DNA from: Trichomonas tenax
Taxonomy: Eukaryota > Parabasalia > Trichomonadida > Trichomonadidae
Reading direction: 5' to 3'
NCBI GenBank assembly: GCA_023091735.1
Contig: JALKBU010000531.1
Span: forward strand, 1 to 35,043
DNA: 35,043 nt
The notes under the pieces are model-generated. The model had not been told where the DNA came from. It saw nothing but the letters and a program-made list of their open reading frames with translations, and ran no database searches. The position numbers and the translations under genes were made by a program. Positions 1 through 9,375 of this stretch are shown in pieces; position 1 is the stretch's first letter; every line of letters begins with the position of its first letter.

Positions 1-122
1 AAAGTTTTACAATTTCTTAAATAGGATCTACTGACATCACAGTTACCCTCTCTTAATATTTTCATCAATTCGTTATTATTGAATCCTAAATATCTAATAT
101 CATAAGCATTTATACTTGTCAT
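1..122 (-). CDS. Partial hypothetical protein, N-terminal end only
   Basis: An ATG at 122-120 opens a frame that runs through the left edge without a stop, giving about 40 residues that begin MTSINAYDIRYLGF. An in-frame TAA lies six codons upstream, so this ATG is the natural start. The fragment is polar and rich in Asn, Arg and Leu, with no domain I recognise. It is divergent to the gene at 469, and the two share an intergenic region of about 350 bases. The open frame is short for such AT-rich DNA, so a chance frame remains possible. Confidence 0.45.
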   Translation of the reverse strand, partial: MTSINAYDIRYLGFNNNELMKILREGNCDVSRSYLRNCKT

Positions 123-468
123 TAATGGGTCCTTTTACTCAAAATAAAAAATTAAAATTAATTTAAAAAATAACTTAAAAATTAATGTGTTTATATCGTC
201 TATATATATTGTTGGAATACATCCTCTATATTTGATGAACAGTGATTCTAAAATCCTTCAAAAATGGGATAAAAGACTTATGATTTTGAAGGGGTTCTAT
301 CGGTACCCCCTACTATACTACTTATTGATCAATAATCAATAATCAAAAATTTCGTGATATTTAGAATATATAGCTGCATGATGTAACAAATATCATATCA
401 AAAAACTTCAAAATATGAAATTTTGTTTTCAAGAACAAAAAGTGCCAAATTTTCGCTAAAAAATAAGA
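123..468. other. Intergenic region between divergent genes, with two adjacent hairpins
   Basis: No coding signal. Two inverted repeats lie end to end: CCTTCAAAA (255-263) with TTTTGAAGG (284-292), then GGGGT (291-295) with ACCCC (305-309). An AT-rich run of short CAATAAT repeats follows at about 328-347. The region must hold the start signals of both flanking genes, but I could not identify an initiator with confidence. Confidence 0.4.
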
Positions 469-1776
469 ATGGGTTCTTGGCTCTCTCCAGACTTTTATGT
501 ATGGCTCACGAATCACTCTGAACTTGTGCCGTTCATTCAAGTGGAGTCTTTCCCATCGACTGTGACAGGAAACGAAAAGAACAAAATTATAATGAAATAT
601 AACAAAATTAAAGAAACGTATATTGAGCAGCTCATGCAGTTCTCCACTGAACAATTAGTTCTTTCAGAGCCAGATTTGTCCGATACACAGCGCCCAGATT
701 TTGATTCAGCGAAAAGAGCCGTTTGGCTTTATCATTTTATATGCTACATCCGATGGGAGATATACACGAACCAGTTAAACGCTTTTAACAAGTCTCTTGC
801 CGCTTGTTCTTCAATTATAAGTTTGCTTACATCGAACGATATTCCAGAAACTTTCAATGTTATCATCGATTTACCGGGACTGTACAAATATATGTTAAAA
901 GAAGATCCTTTTGTCACAGCTTTGAGATGGAAATTTCAATTCACAGCAAATGAACATTCACGTTTTATTTCTGTTTTTGCTTCACTCGCTAAACTCAAAC
1001 AGATTCTGTACAACACATTGGACTTCTGTAAAAAACAAATGGACAAATCGAGTTCTTATTTTTATCCGAATAACGCCGATCAACGATTTCAACAAATTTT
1101 ATTAACGAAAAACTCACCTGTATATCAAGATTTTGTAGATGTTATAAATACATTTCCCGAAAAACCAAAGAATCAGTTTACGCATAATTTATTAATGTTT
1201 TTCCAAAAGTTTGCGAAAATTTACGAGCTTACAACAGTCGAAAATGTGTCCGTAGCAATGACTTTATTGATGCGGTCTGCTTTTTCTTATTCTTATGAAC
1301 AGAAACCAGAATATTTTTATCCGAACAGCGAAATTATGCTTGATTCTTCTAAATATTTATGCAGTGATGCGTGCACAGAAGGAATGTTTCTGTCAACAGA
1401 AGATTTACAGCATCCAATCGGCGATATTTTCGATACCCCAGAATTTTCTTCGGCATCGATGCGTTTGGACTTTGCAACTTTATATGTTAACCCAATAGAT
1501 GCGTTATTCGAGATACACGAATCAATTAGAATTACACAGAGAATTGTTAATACGAAATTGAAAAGAGAAAACAAAGTTCTTGCTTTCGAAGAACTGTTTG
1601 GACCACTTGTTGGTGTTGCTTTATGCAGCGCCGATTTCTTAAGACTTGGTCATTTTGTAATTGATTTTGCCCCAGCAACAGAGCTTAATCCAGATTTAGA
1701 TTACACATTGGCTACAGTTAAGGCTCTGATCAAATATATGGAAACTGTTTTGTTAAAAAAAGTCAATAAAAATTAG
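469..1776 (+). CDS. VPS9-like domain protein, candidate Rab5-family GEF
   Basis: The protein is 435 residues and mostly helical, without signal peptide or membrane span. Residues about 295-430 resemble a VPS9 domain, which loads GTP onto Rab5-type GTPases on endosomes. The pattern is a pre-helix segment (NPIDALFEIHESIRITQRIV, 341-360), then FEELFGPLVGVAL (373-385) where VPS9 domains carry the acidic-finger helix, then DYTLATVKALIKYME (411-425) at the place of the conserved Tyr helix. The acidic finger, Asp in Rabex-5, appears here as Glu, while the Tyr is kept (Y412). The N-terminal 290 residues have no recognised domain. A second protein of the same layout lies at 5350-6693. The assignment rests on eye-read pattern only; family membership is likely, exchange activity is not shown. 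Confidence 0.6.
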   Translation: MGSWLSPDFYVWLTNHSELVPFIQVESFPSTVTGNEKNKIIMKYNKIKETYIEQLMQFSTEQLVLSEPDLSDTQRPDFDSAKRAVWLYHFICYIRWEIYTNQLNAFNKSLAACSSIISLLTSNDIPETFNVIIDLPGLYKYMLKEDPFVTALRWKFQFTANEHSRFISVFASLAKLKQILYNTLDFCKKQMDKSSSYFYPNNADQRFQQILLTKNSPVYQDFVDVINTFPEKPKNQFTHNLLMFFQKFAKIYELTTVENVSVAMTLLMRSAFSYSYEQKPEYFYPNSEIMLDSSKYLCSDACTEGMFLSTEDLQHPIGDIFDTPEFSSASMRLDFATLYVNPIDALFEIHESIRITQRIVNTKLKRENKVLAFEELFGPLVGVALCSADFLRLGHFVIDFAPATELNPDLDYTLATVKALIKYMETVLLKKVNKN

Positions 1777-2568
1777 CATGTTAGATTTGTTTGTTAGAAA
1801 CATCGAATTTTTACTTTATTTCATTGAAAAAACAATTACAGTGCATATGTCATCATATGAACATTGAAGCTGCACTAATATCTTGATTTTCATTTGTAAA
1901 TTGTCTGTTTTCCAATTTAATCAATAATGCGCCTTAAAACAATAGTTACCTAATATAGCATTATTCACTTGAGAACTTAGAACATTTGTAACACAAGTGC
2001 TTTATCAATCATGGATTAATGAAACACTAGTTTGAATATTGATATAAGCATATATATATATACTTTTGGTGTACACTTGAAAATAAGAAGACCGCAAGTG
2101 TGTAATACTTTTGTAACTTTCGAATTTTTGACGAAAAGTGATAAAACTGCCATGTATGCTTCACAATTTTTATAATTCTGACATGTAAATTTTCAAATAT
2201 TCTATATAACTAAACTTGCGAAATTACTCATAATTGGATATGGATAACAATGGTAAAGAAAATAACATGCATTAATCAAGGAATTTTCGAGAAAAAGTGA
2301 TTTTAAATTTTTCAACTTAAAACGACTTTATCTCTTGATGTAGTGACTTTTACTTCTTAACTTAAACGTATCATGAACCTACCTTTTCGTTTTCTATCTA
2401 ATTATTATTTCGCATTTACTTCGTTTTGTTAGTTCAGGGAAATCAGCCTTTAAGATCAAGTACAAATTTTATTTGAAATCATTTTCCAAATTTTCTAATT
2501 TTAAGAGAGCTCATACAAAAAATGCATAAACACAATTACGCAAAAGTGCATTAATAAATAAATAAATA
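1777..2568. other. Intergenic region carrying regulatory-looking motifs
   Basis: No coding frame is supported. It contains one copy of the composite element (2128-2156), a TGACATGTAAAT motif (2179-2190) and a GAGAAAAAGTGATTTT motif (about 2289-2304). The last stretch before the next start is an AATA repeat that runs into the ATG at 2569. Confidence 0.5.
2128..2190 (+). promoter_or_regulatory. Composite intergenic element, copy 1 (AAAAGTGA plus CATGTA)
   Basis: Positions 2128-2156 match 32179-32207 at 25 of 29 bases by my count. The shared parts are TTGAC, AAAAGTG and AAAACTG followed by CATGTA. A separate TGACATGTAAAT follows at 2179-2190. A third, reverse-strand copy with a small insertion lies at 30804-30832. 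The position about 400 bases upstream of the gene at 2569 would suit a regulatory role, which is inferred. Confidence 0.4.
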
Positions 2569-4455
2569 ATGAGTGAATTTGAAAACTACGCACGCCGCCT
2601 TTTTCAGAGCGACAAGATGTTCTCTTTCTTGTCGAATAAGGACAGCAAGTGGAAGAGTTTCGCTTTTGTTAATCAGGTCCCTAAATTTTCCACATTAAAT
2701 GATTCGATTATTTTAGATATCATTTCAAATCCTATTGCTAATGCTGCAATTAGGGATTATCCAAACTTGGAGCGACTGAGGATATCAAAATGCCAGAATT
2801 TAACGAAAATTACGTTAATTAATTGTCCAAAGTTGAAAATTCTTGATTTTGTTGGAAATCCAGCATTAAAATCCATCAAACTGATAAACAGTGACAGCGT
2901 TCAGACGCTTGATTTGTCGTTTTGCGATAATTTAACATCAATTGAAACTGAAAGTTTCTTGAATTTGCAATATTTATCTATATCCCACACGAAAATCAGT
3001 GAAGTTCCTGTTCCTCCTCTCCTTAAGTTCATAGATTTGTCATCATCTTTAATCAAAGATCTCGATTTTTTAGCAAATTGCATAAATTTACAGGCAATCA
3101 TAGCATATAACCTCAAAATATCATCAATGGATTTCTCGAAATTCACTTTTCTCCCAGAATTAATTCTCATAGAGTCTGATATAACGAATATCACTTTCGA
3201 AAAATTTAATTCTATTTCGAAATTGAGTTTGCTGTGGTTCCCAAACTCAACGAGTGTTACAGGAATCACCGATGTCAAGTTTAGATCTGCGAATTTACCA
3301 GGAAATAATCTTGTTGGAGATAAATTTGCGGAACCGAAATATTCTGGAGATTGGCATAATGAACATCACGGTTTATTCGGGCCGTGGCCTGCAATAGAGA
3401 ATGATATACGTCCAAAACCGCTTCCAAATAATGCTGCCGATATAATAAGTGGAATTAATAACGCAGCACCATATATATCGGGTTGCATATTCGGATTGGC
3501 TGTTGGTGATTGGCTTTCATGGAGTTTCGAAAGATTTGACAAAACATATTTAAATCTTATTCTCGATGAGCCGATTAATCCTTCGTGGAGCCATATAAGG
3601 ATGACAAGGAGGTGTGCCTTAACTCCTTATGGCGCGTTTTCTGAGCAAACGGCTCTTGCGATACTTTTCATCAGATCTGTTTGTGAAACACAAGGAAAAG
3701 TCGATTTAAAGAATCTCGCGAAACATATAAAGAAATGGTCATTAGAAGGTTTGATTGAGCACAAGGATGGACGTGGAGTTGCCACATCAAGTTCATTTAA
3801 CTCAGTTATTCAAAGCGCAGATTTCGAAGCAGATCCTTTGGGATGTTCAAAGCAATATTGGGAACGCACAGGAAGGACAGCAGGAGGAAACGTTTGCGTG
3901 AGTAAGACAGCTCCATGCGGATGCTTGTATTTCTGGGATGATGATAAAATCATCTCCCAAGCAAGTGATTTTTGCAAGATCACTTCTTATGATCCAAGAT
4001 GTGCTTTCGCATCAAGTTTAGTTTCTTTGTTTATCGGCCGACTGATTAGATATAAAATTGGAATAGCAACATCATTTTCTGTTGAACAGACGATCGAAGA
4101 CTGCTTCGCCAAATTCCCTGAACTAACAAAACCACAGATCGACGAACTTCGAAGATTTACAAGAGCGAACGACATTGGCGATGTTAACACGAATTCGTAC
4201 CAACAGACAACGATGCTTACTATGGCAATCTGCATTATCGCCTTGAAGAAGAATATGTCGTTCAAAGAAGGCGTCGAATTTGCAATCAGACTTGGAGGCG
4301 ATGCTAATGGTAACACAGCTGTTGTTAGCGCTGTTCTTGGTGCAAAGTGGGGAATTGACAGCATTCCTGACAACTTGTTCGAGCATATGTTTTATGGCGG
4401 CATGCTTTTCAGGGAGACAGAATCGCTTTTAGCTCTTATGGGAATCCGTGCTTAA
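2569..4455 (+). CDS. LRR and ADP-ribosylglycohydrolase (DraG/ARH-like) fusion protein
   Basis: The protein is 628 residues. Residues about 60-250 are irregular leucine-rich repeats (for example LERLRISKCQNLTKITLINC). Residues about 300-628 follow the DraG/ARH fold, whose members remove ADP-ribose from proteins using two metal ions: SGCIFGLAVGDWLSWSFE (304-321), a GNVCVSKTAPCG segment (440-451), SYDPRCAFASSLVSLF (473-488), a SYQQTTMLTMAI helix (543-554) and a final LGGDANGNTAVVSAVLGAKW (575-594). The usual TDDT metal motif reads SEQT (358-361), and the final GGDxD motif keeps its first Asp (D578) but has Asn at the second (N580). Hydrolase activity is therefore doubtful, and an ADP-ribose-binding or scaffold role is equally possible. 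The start is the first ATG, after an AATA-rich leader. Confidence 0.8.
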   Translation: MSEFENYARRLFQSDKMFSFLSNKDSKWKSFAFVNQVPKFSTLNDSIILDIISNPIANAAIRDYPNLERLRISKCQNLTKITLINCPKLKILDFVGNPALKSIKLINSDSVQTLDLSFCDNLTSIETESFLNLQYLSISHTKISEVPVPPLLKFIDLSSSLIKDLDFLANCINLQAIIAYNLKISSMDFSKFTFLPELILIESDITNITFEKFNSISKLSLLWFPNSTSVTGITDVKFRSANLPGNNLVGDKFAEPKYSGDWHNEHHGLFGPWPAIENDIRPKPLPNNAADIISGINNAAPYISGCIFGLAVGDWLSWSFERFDKTYLNLILDEPINPSWSHIRMTRRCALTPYGAFSEQTALAILFIRSVCETQGKVDLKNLAKHIKKWSLEGLIEHKDGRGVATSSSFNSVIQSADFEADPLGCSKQYWERTGRTAGGNVCVSKTAPCGCLYFWDDDKIISQASDFCKITSYDPRCAFASSLVSLFIGRLIRYKIGIATSFSVEQTIEDCFAKFPELTKPQIDELRRFTRANDIGDVNTNSYQQTTMLTMAICIIALKKNMSFKEGVEFAIRLGGDANGNTAVVSAVLGAKWGIDSIPDNLFEHMFYGGMLFRETESLLALMGIRA

Positions 4456-5349
4456 TTTTATGTTTTTGTATTTTGATAAATATTTTTATGTGTTTATATA
4501 TAAATTAGAACAAGTATTGGTAGATAATTTATATAGTATGGTGGAGAGTAAATGCAAGTTCTTATTATTAATTTCTCATTTTCCTAGGAAAATCATAGTT
4601 CTCACAAATCAAACGATTTACACATCATCATTTGCTGTAAAAGATTTACTAAAGTCTGCAAAGATATTACAGCATGATTGAAGTAAAGATTTTACATTAT
4701 CCCTTTTTTATTTAATTTCAATAAATGAAAACTCGATGACTGGGTATATAATGCGTTTAATTATTTTGGCTCAACTACAATGGGAATACAAAACCTTCAA
4801 CAACCATTCCTGGAAAAACAAAAGATAAATGATTGAAATTGATCCATTTCTGAGTGATTAATCAATAGACATTTTAAAAAAATTATGTCAAACCATGATG
4901 CATTTTATAAACTCCAAGGGTTTAAGCATGTTTGCTGTGTGAATGTAGACGCGAGAAAAAGTGATTATACTTTTTGATTTCATTCATGATCAACTTAAAG
5001 GCTTCTCATTAGCAATAATATTAAAGTCAAATCTATTTAAATAGGCTTTGGAATATATACAATGAGCTTCGAATAAAAAATTTTGATAATTTGATGTATT
5101 ACATTTTTAAGGTTAAAAATTCATTCCCGACCGAAAAAGTTGAAATACAAAAAAAAAACGAAAAATCGAACTCCCCATGATGTGCAAATATCAAATTTAG
5201 TGGAATTTCGGCGACGAAGGAATTTAGATTTGTCAATTGTACTATCAATGAGACAATAAAAAAAACTATCATATTTAGGGATATCATTCCAATCGAATTC
5301 TCAATTTTATTGTTCAAAAAAAGAAAAGTAAAAGAAGGAAATCGCTATC
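4456..5349. other. Intergenic region, no supported gene
   Basis: A 77-codon open frame overlaps the 3' end of the upstream gene and continues to 4681. Its composition is low-complexity and I do not support it. A GCGAGAAAAAGTGATTA motif occurs at 4951-4967, related to those at 2130 and 2289. The last 60 bases before the start at 5350 are purine-rich. Nothing else stands out. Confidence 0.4.
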
Positions 5350-6693
5350 ATGAGGAGAACCAATTTGAATCCTATATTTATAGAGACTCCTATTGATCCA
5401 TCCCTCATGAAGTACATTTCCGTGGTGTTTCGAAATGCCCAATACTCTCCTGAAACGGTATTAGAAACTCGCATCAGAACATTGAACGAATTAGTAAATC
5501 TCTTCTCTATGTTGATAAATGAATCGGAGAGACGCCAACAAATCTTTAGTTATACGAAGAATATAGGCAACTTAATTAATTTTAAAGATAGAATTGGCTA
5601 TTTTATTTATAAAGAGCTAGTACAACTTCAAGACCAAATAACTACAGAGAAATCTAAGGTTTATACTGATGCTTCGAGGAAAATTAGCGAATTAATTGTT
5701 TGTATACGAAAAAATCCAGATAATTCAACAGCTTTACGGTTTAATGTTCAGTCATTTTTATCCTCTCTCGAAGATATGACGTCAAAGAATCCAACGTGCA
5801 TCGAGTTAATGAACAAAATCGCAGCTTTTGATATATATGGAAATTTTATTCTCGATGCAGAAGAGTTTGACTTCAATAAAATCAATCAACACATCAAATT
5901 ATATATAGACAAAGTAAATAATGGCCTTGAATATTGTCCTCCAACAGAATTCGATAATTTTCTCACGGAATACATACTCAGAAAAGGATATCACACACAG
6001 ATTCAAGAAACTGTCGATTCATTTATACGACAAGTTAAAACAACAGACCAAGAATCAACGATAATTATAAAAGTTGATCCAATAAATCGAGTAATACTAA
6101 AGATTTTATCGGAAATCACAGAGCCTCCCAATATAAAATATAGACATTTGGTGACTTCATCAGTTTATCGCTTCTTTTTCGATTTAGTTACAACAGAATA
6201 TGATATTTACAAAACAGATATTGAACAAATCATTAATTTCACGAATAAATGCGTGAAAATCAAACAAATGTCACCTAGAGATCTAAAATGCAGTAGTATT
6301 CATATCCCTAAAGGTTATTTAGATACGCCTTTAGAAGTTTTAGTTTCGAAGTTCGACGAGTATAAACAAATTCTTGATTTCATGGATCAAATGAACTTCC
6401 ACTCGAATCCCTATGATATATTATGGCTGATTCAAAGGAGTTTCAAGGTTTTAGAGGTATTAGCTGAAAGGTCTTATCAAGAAAATGCAAATAAATCGAA
6501 ATATGCAGAGTCAAAGTTAGCATTCGATGAATTTTTCTCTATATATTGGCCTCTCGTTACAATTAATTCATCACCACTGCTTTATTCATTTGCAATTTTA
6601 TTTGATAGAGTTTCAGGTTTTGATTTCGTCAATTTTGCATTTCCATTATCAATAATCGGTTCTGTTGTCAATTATATTATTGATACATATTGA
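5350..6693 (+). CDS. VPS9-like domain protein, second copy, candidate Rab5-family GEF
   Basis: The protein is 447 residues, helical and soluble. Its C-terminal part (about 265-440) has the same order of elements as the protein at 469-1776: SPRDLKCSSIHIP (308-320), NPYDILWLIQRSFKVLEVLA (353-372), AFDEFFSIYWPLVTINSSPL (391-410) and a final NFAFPLSIIGSVVNYI (428-443). The acidic-finger position carries Asp here (D393), as in Rabex-5, but the Tyr kept in the other copy is Phe. The N-terminal 260 residues are unrecognised. The two proteins share layout more than sequence, so they look like old paralogues. Rab5-type exchange on endosomal membranes is inferred from the family. Confidence 0.6.
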   Translation: MRRTNLNPIFIETPIDPSLMKYISVVFRNAQYSPETVLETRIRTLNELVNLFSMLINESERRQQIFSYTKNIGNLINFKDRIGYFIYKELVQLQDQITTEKSKVYTDASRKISELIVCIRKNPDNSTALRFNVQSFLSSLEDMTSKNPTCIELMNKIAAFDIYGNFILDAEEFDFNKINQHIKLYIDKVNNGLEYCPPTEFDNFLTEYILRKGYHTQIQETVDSFIRQVKTTDQESTIIIKVDPINRVILKILSEITEPPNIKYRHLVTSSVYRFFFDLVTTEYDIYKTDIEQIINFTNKCVKIKQMSPRDLKCSSIHIPKGYLDTPLEVLVSKFDEYKQILDFMDQMNFHSNPYDILWLIQRSFKVLEVLAERSYQENANKSKYAESKLAFDEFFSIYWPLVTINSSPLLYSFAILFDRVSGFDFVNFAFPLSIIGSVVNYIIDTY

Positions 6694-7053
6694 AATTAAT
6701 TTTCCTGAGTATGATATTTAATCGATATAAGAAAATACCTTTTGGTATTTTATAGCAGACAACCATCAAGTGAATTTGGCGTATTCCAAAAAATCATTTG
6801 CAAAATATATTATTTAAGAATTATGCTTTTTTTTCCTTTTCCAATCATTGTGAATAGATATAAAGTGTATATTTCCAATGTGTTTTTATAGTTAACTATC
6901 TTACTTTAAACAATTATATGACAAATTTAGACTTTACATGACAAAACACAATTTCCATTACAAATCCAAAATTTTACATGACAAAAATATTCAAATTCAA
7001 AATTTTATTTGTCATATTTAAAATTTACATGACATATATTATAAATTTTTTAA
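6694..7053. other. Intergenic region, AT-rich
   Basis: No coding signal. The distal half is AT-rich filler; the last 140 bases hold the motif cluster listed separately at 6913-7034. Confidence 0.5.
6913..7034 (+). promoter_or_regulatory. Cluster of ACATGACAAA-type motifs just upstream of the 7054 start
   Basis: Copies are ATATGACAAA (about 6915-6925), TTTACATGACAAAA (about 6933-6946), TTTTACATGACAAAA (about 6972-6986) and ATTTACATGACA (about 7023-7034), plus a reverse-oriented TTTGTCATATTTAAA near 7009. The last copy ends about 20 bases before the ATG, so part of the array could lie in the 5' untranslated leader. The same motif recurs in other intergenic regions of the window and in none of the long coding regions that I noticed. 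Function is unknown. Confidence 0.5.
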
Positions 7054-8040
7054 ATGTATAGCTATGATGGTGTACTTGCGGATCACAATGTTCAAATGGG
7101 AGATACATATGGAAACCAGTTAGGTGACTCCATATTGAACCGCTGCTTTGGAAATAACGATTTTATGTTCACTATTTCGTCGTTTTACACTCCTGTTTTG
7201 GGATGGTCTGAACCATATCCGATGATTCTGCTTACATTAGTTTTGCTTTTAGTTCTTCCAACTATTTTTAGAATTGGACAGTTCCAGAAAGCTTCCAGAT
7301 TGTATCACGTTACAAGATTAAGTCTTCTTTCGCTATTTCACCAAATCTGCTACTCATATACATTAATTGAACCGCTTTCAATGATATTCAGACAAAGGGG
7401 ACCATGCTTTAGCTATGGAACTCGCCAATCTTTAGATTTTAATTTACCATCCGAGCTTATTGCAAGTGCTTACTTCTTTATATTCACTGTAACGAAATTT
7501 GGCGGTTTATCGGATTTAATTTCCATTTTAGTTTGGATTTTAGCGAGTGTCATAATTTGCACATTATCAATCGCAACCAATTTCTCATCTGTTTTCCAAG
7601 CTATCGTTACTATCTGCATTGTGTACATAGTGCATACATGGCACCAATGGCTTCCTTTCAAATTCGTTCATGTTGAAAATACGTTTTTATTCTTTTTCAA
7701 TGTTGGAGTTATGATATACTACCTTACGCTTGATACTGAAATCAAAGATTTATTCTACGAAATGTGGTTTTCAATTTTGCTTCCGATTATCGATGAAGTT
7801 ATGTTCATTCGTCACCATATAACACGTGGTGACTTTTCAATGATTGAGAGACCAAAGGACTTAATTTGGACAACAGAATCTGTTCATGTAGAAAGTGTTA
7901 GATTATTGAACTCTGAAGAAGAGGAAACATTTGCAAGGAACATTCGCGAAGATTTAATGACATCAATTATTTCTTTCATTATTTTCTTTGCTGCTGTTCT
8001 TATTCGTGTTGTAGTATCAAATGCGGAATTCTTCGGATAA
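7054..8040 (+). CDS. Multi-pass membrane protein, divergent PAP2/dolichyldiphosphatase-like
   Basis: The protein is 328 residues with about seven hydrophobic segments: near 57-75, 86-105, 132-148, 155-174, 178-195, 208-226 and 302-322. The arrangement resembles PAP2 lipid phosphatases of the dolichyldiphosphatase type, which act on polyprenyl diphosphates in the ER membrane. RQRGPCFSYG (113-122) falls where those enzymes have their Arg-Pro motif, NLPSELIASAYFF (130-142) where they have PSSH, and SIATNFSSVFQ (172-182) where they have SRxxxxxH. The catalytic His and Arg are not present, so if the homology is real this copy is probably not a working phosphatase. The tail has an acidic patch (LNSEEEETF) before the last span. 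Otherwise treat it as an unassigned polytopic protein. Confidence 0.55.
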   Translation: MYSYDGVLADHNVQMGDTYGNQLGDSILNRCFGNNDFMFTISSFYTPVLGWSEPYPMILLTLVLLLVLPTIFRIGQFQKASRLYHVTRLSLLSLFHQICYSYTLIEPLSMIFRQRGPCFSYGTRQSLDFNLPSELIASAYFFIFTVTKFGGLSDLISILVWILASVIICTLSIATNFSSVFQAIVTICIVYIVHTWHQWLPFKFVHVENTFLFFFNVGVMIYYLTLDTEIKDLFYEMWFSILLPIIDEVMFIRHHITRGDFSMIERPKDLIWTTESVHVESVRLLNSEEEETFARNIREDLMTSIISFIIFFAAVLIRVVVSNAEFFG

Positions 8041-8463
8041 TCTACTCTCATACGGTTTTATATATTGTTCTATGTATTTAAACAACTTGTTTTTATCTAT
8101 TTCTAAATATTTTAACAAATATTTATATATTCATTGTTAAATTAAAAATCATGAAGGAATTTACTAGCTGGTTAAAAATCATTATGTTATTGTTGACAAA
8201 AAAGAAATGTATTTTCATGAATTTTTTGAAGTTTGGAATGAGGCTTTGAGATTTTGAAACTATTTTATCTACATTGATGAAGTGATTATGGCAATATTGA
8301 TTTGAGTTCAAACGAAGTCATATTTTTTGTGCTTATCAAATATTTGGATTTAGATAATAAAATTTAATATTTACCGAAAATATAATGATGAAATTGATAT
8401 ATCTAAAGTAAAATTTGAAAATTTAGATTTCGAATTATTTTTCATCAACATTTTTTTTCATAA
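8041..8463. other. Intergenic region, no gene seen
   Basis: AT-rich DNA without a supported frame on either strand. The final 30 bases before the ATG at 8464 are a T-rich run (TTTTTTTTCATAA). Confidence 0.45.
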
Positions 8464-9009
8464 ATGTCTAAAACACAGTTCTCAGAGTTACTCGAACAAG
8501 CAGAAAGACGCAGAGCAGGGAAAGGAAACAAATCCAGCAAAAAGAAACAGAATGTAGCGATTATGCCTCAAGTAACAGTGAATATTCCAGTAAAAGAAAT
8601 CGATTTTAACAAAGAATGCGGCTGTTTCGGTACAGAACATCCAGCAATCAACAACTGCATGAACTGTGGCCGCGTGATTTGCAGAGCTGAAGGAGAAAGG
8701 CCTTGTCCGTACTGTGGAACTCCAGTTTTTTCAGACGAAACGCTCGAAAATCCAGATAAAATGCAATACTTGGCCGCACAGTTTCAAGCATTAGCAACAA
8801 AAACAGGTTGGGTGCCAATTTGCGATCGAGATCTCGAAAAATCCGTCGCTGCACCACACGTTGAGACAAAGATTTACGATTTAGAGACAGATTGGTTCTC
8901 AAACGAAATCGCAAAAATTTATGGCCTCGAAGAAGAAGATGAAGAGGAAGAAGAGGAAGAAATCGCACAAAATCAAGTCTTCAGTGATTATGAAGAAGAT
9001 GATCAATAA
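8464..9009 (+). CDS. TRIP4/ASC-1-type C2HC5 zinc-finger protein
   Basis: The protein is 181 residues. Residues about 52-88 carry a zinc-finger signature: CGCFGTEHPAINNCMNCGR, then VICRAEGERPCPYCGTPVF. The Cys and His spacing matches the C2HC5 finger of TRIP4 (activating signal cointegrator 1), a subunit of the ASC-1 complex linked to transcription and to ribosome-collision handling. After the finger, KIYDLETDWFSNE (135-147) corresponds to the short DDE-DYF-like motif that follows it in TRIP4. The N-terminus is basic (RRRAGKGNKSSKKK), and the C-terminus has a run of Glu (about 155-165). The ASCH domain found at the C-terminus of animal TRIP4 is absent, since the protein ends after the acidic tail. 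The TRIP4-like call is strong; the function in this organism is inferred. Confidence 0.8.
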   Translation: MSKTQFSELLEQAERRRAGKGNKSSKKKQNVAIMPQVTVNIPVKEIDFNKECGCFGTEHPAINNCMNCGRVICRAEGERPCPYCGTPVFSDETLENPDKMQYLAAQFQALATKTGWVPICDRDLEKSVAAPHVETKIYDLETDWFSNEIAKIYGLEEEDEEEEEEEIAQNQVFSDYEEDDQ

Positions 9010-9375
9010 ATTGTTGTTTTGCTTTCATAAATTTGACAAATGTTTTTTTATCTTTTTAACACTAGCAATGAAACTTATAGGTTACACCATATGACAATAG
9101 TTAAGAATATACTTCACGAGATTATTATAATATTTCTATTTTTGTTTTTCATATTTTTAATTAAAGAGAAAATTAGATGATAATAAACATGTTGAAGTGA
9201 AAATTTAGAATAAACAAAGGTATATTGATAAAAACGAAAGAAATATAAAAATAAAAATTGAGCATATTTGAACTTAATATTTCAAAGCGTTCGCATATTG
9301 GGGGCTACTTGATTAACAGTGTAAGAATAATAAACAAAAATATCGCAGATTAGAATTTCGTTATATTTGATTAAA
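9010..9375. other. Convergent intergenic region
   Basis: Lies between the 3' ends of the zinc-finger gene (+) and the proline-rich gene (-). It is AT-rich with no coding frame and no strong hairpin terminator. Confidence 0.45.

Noticed and set aside
4448..4681. 77-codon plus-strand frame overlapping the ADP-ribosylglycohydrolase stop
   Set aside because: It starts inside the upstream gene, is rich in Phe, Tyr and Lys as AT-rich DNA gives by chance, and shows no motif.
5099..5317. 72-codon minus-strand frame upstream of the second VPS9-like gene
   Set aside because: Low-complexity Phe/Ile/Asn composition typical of AT-rich spacer, with no conserved feature.
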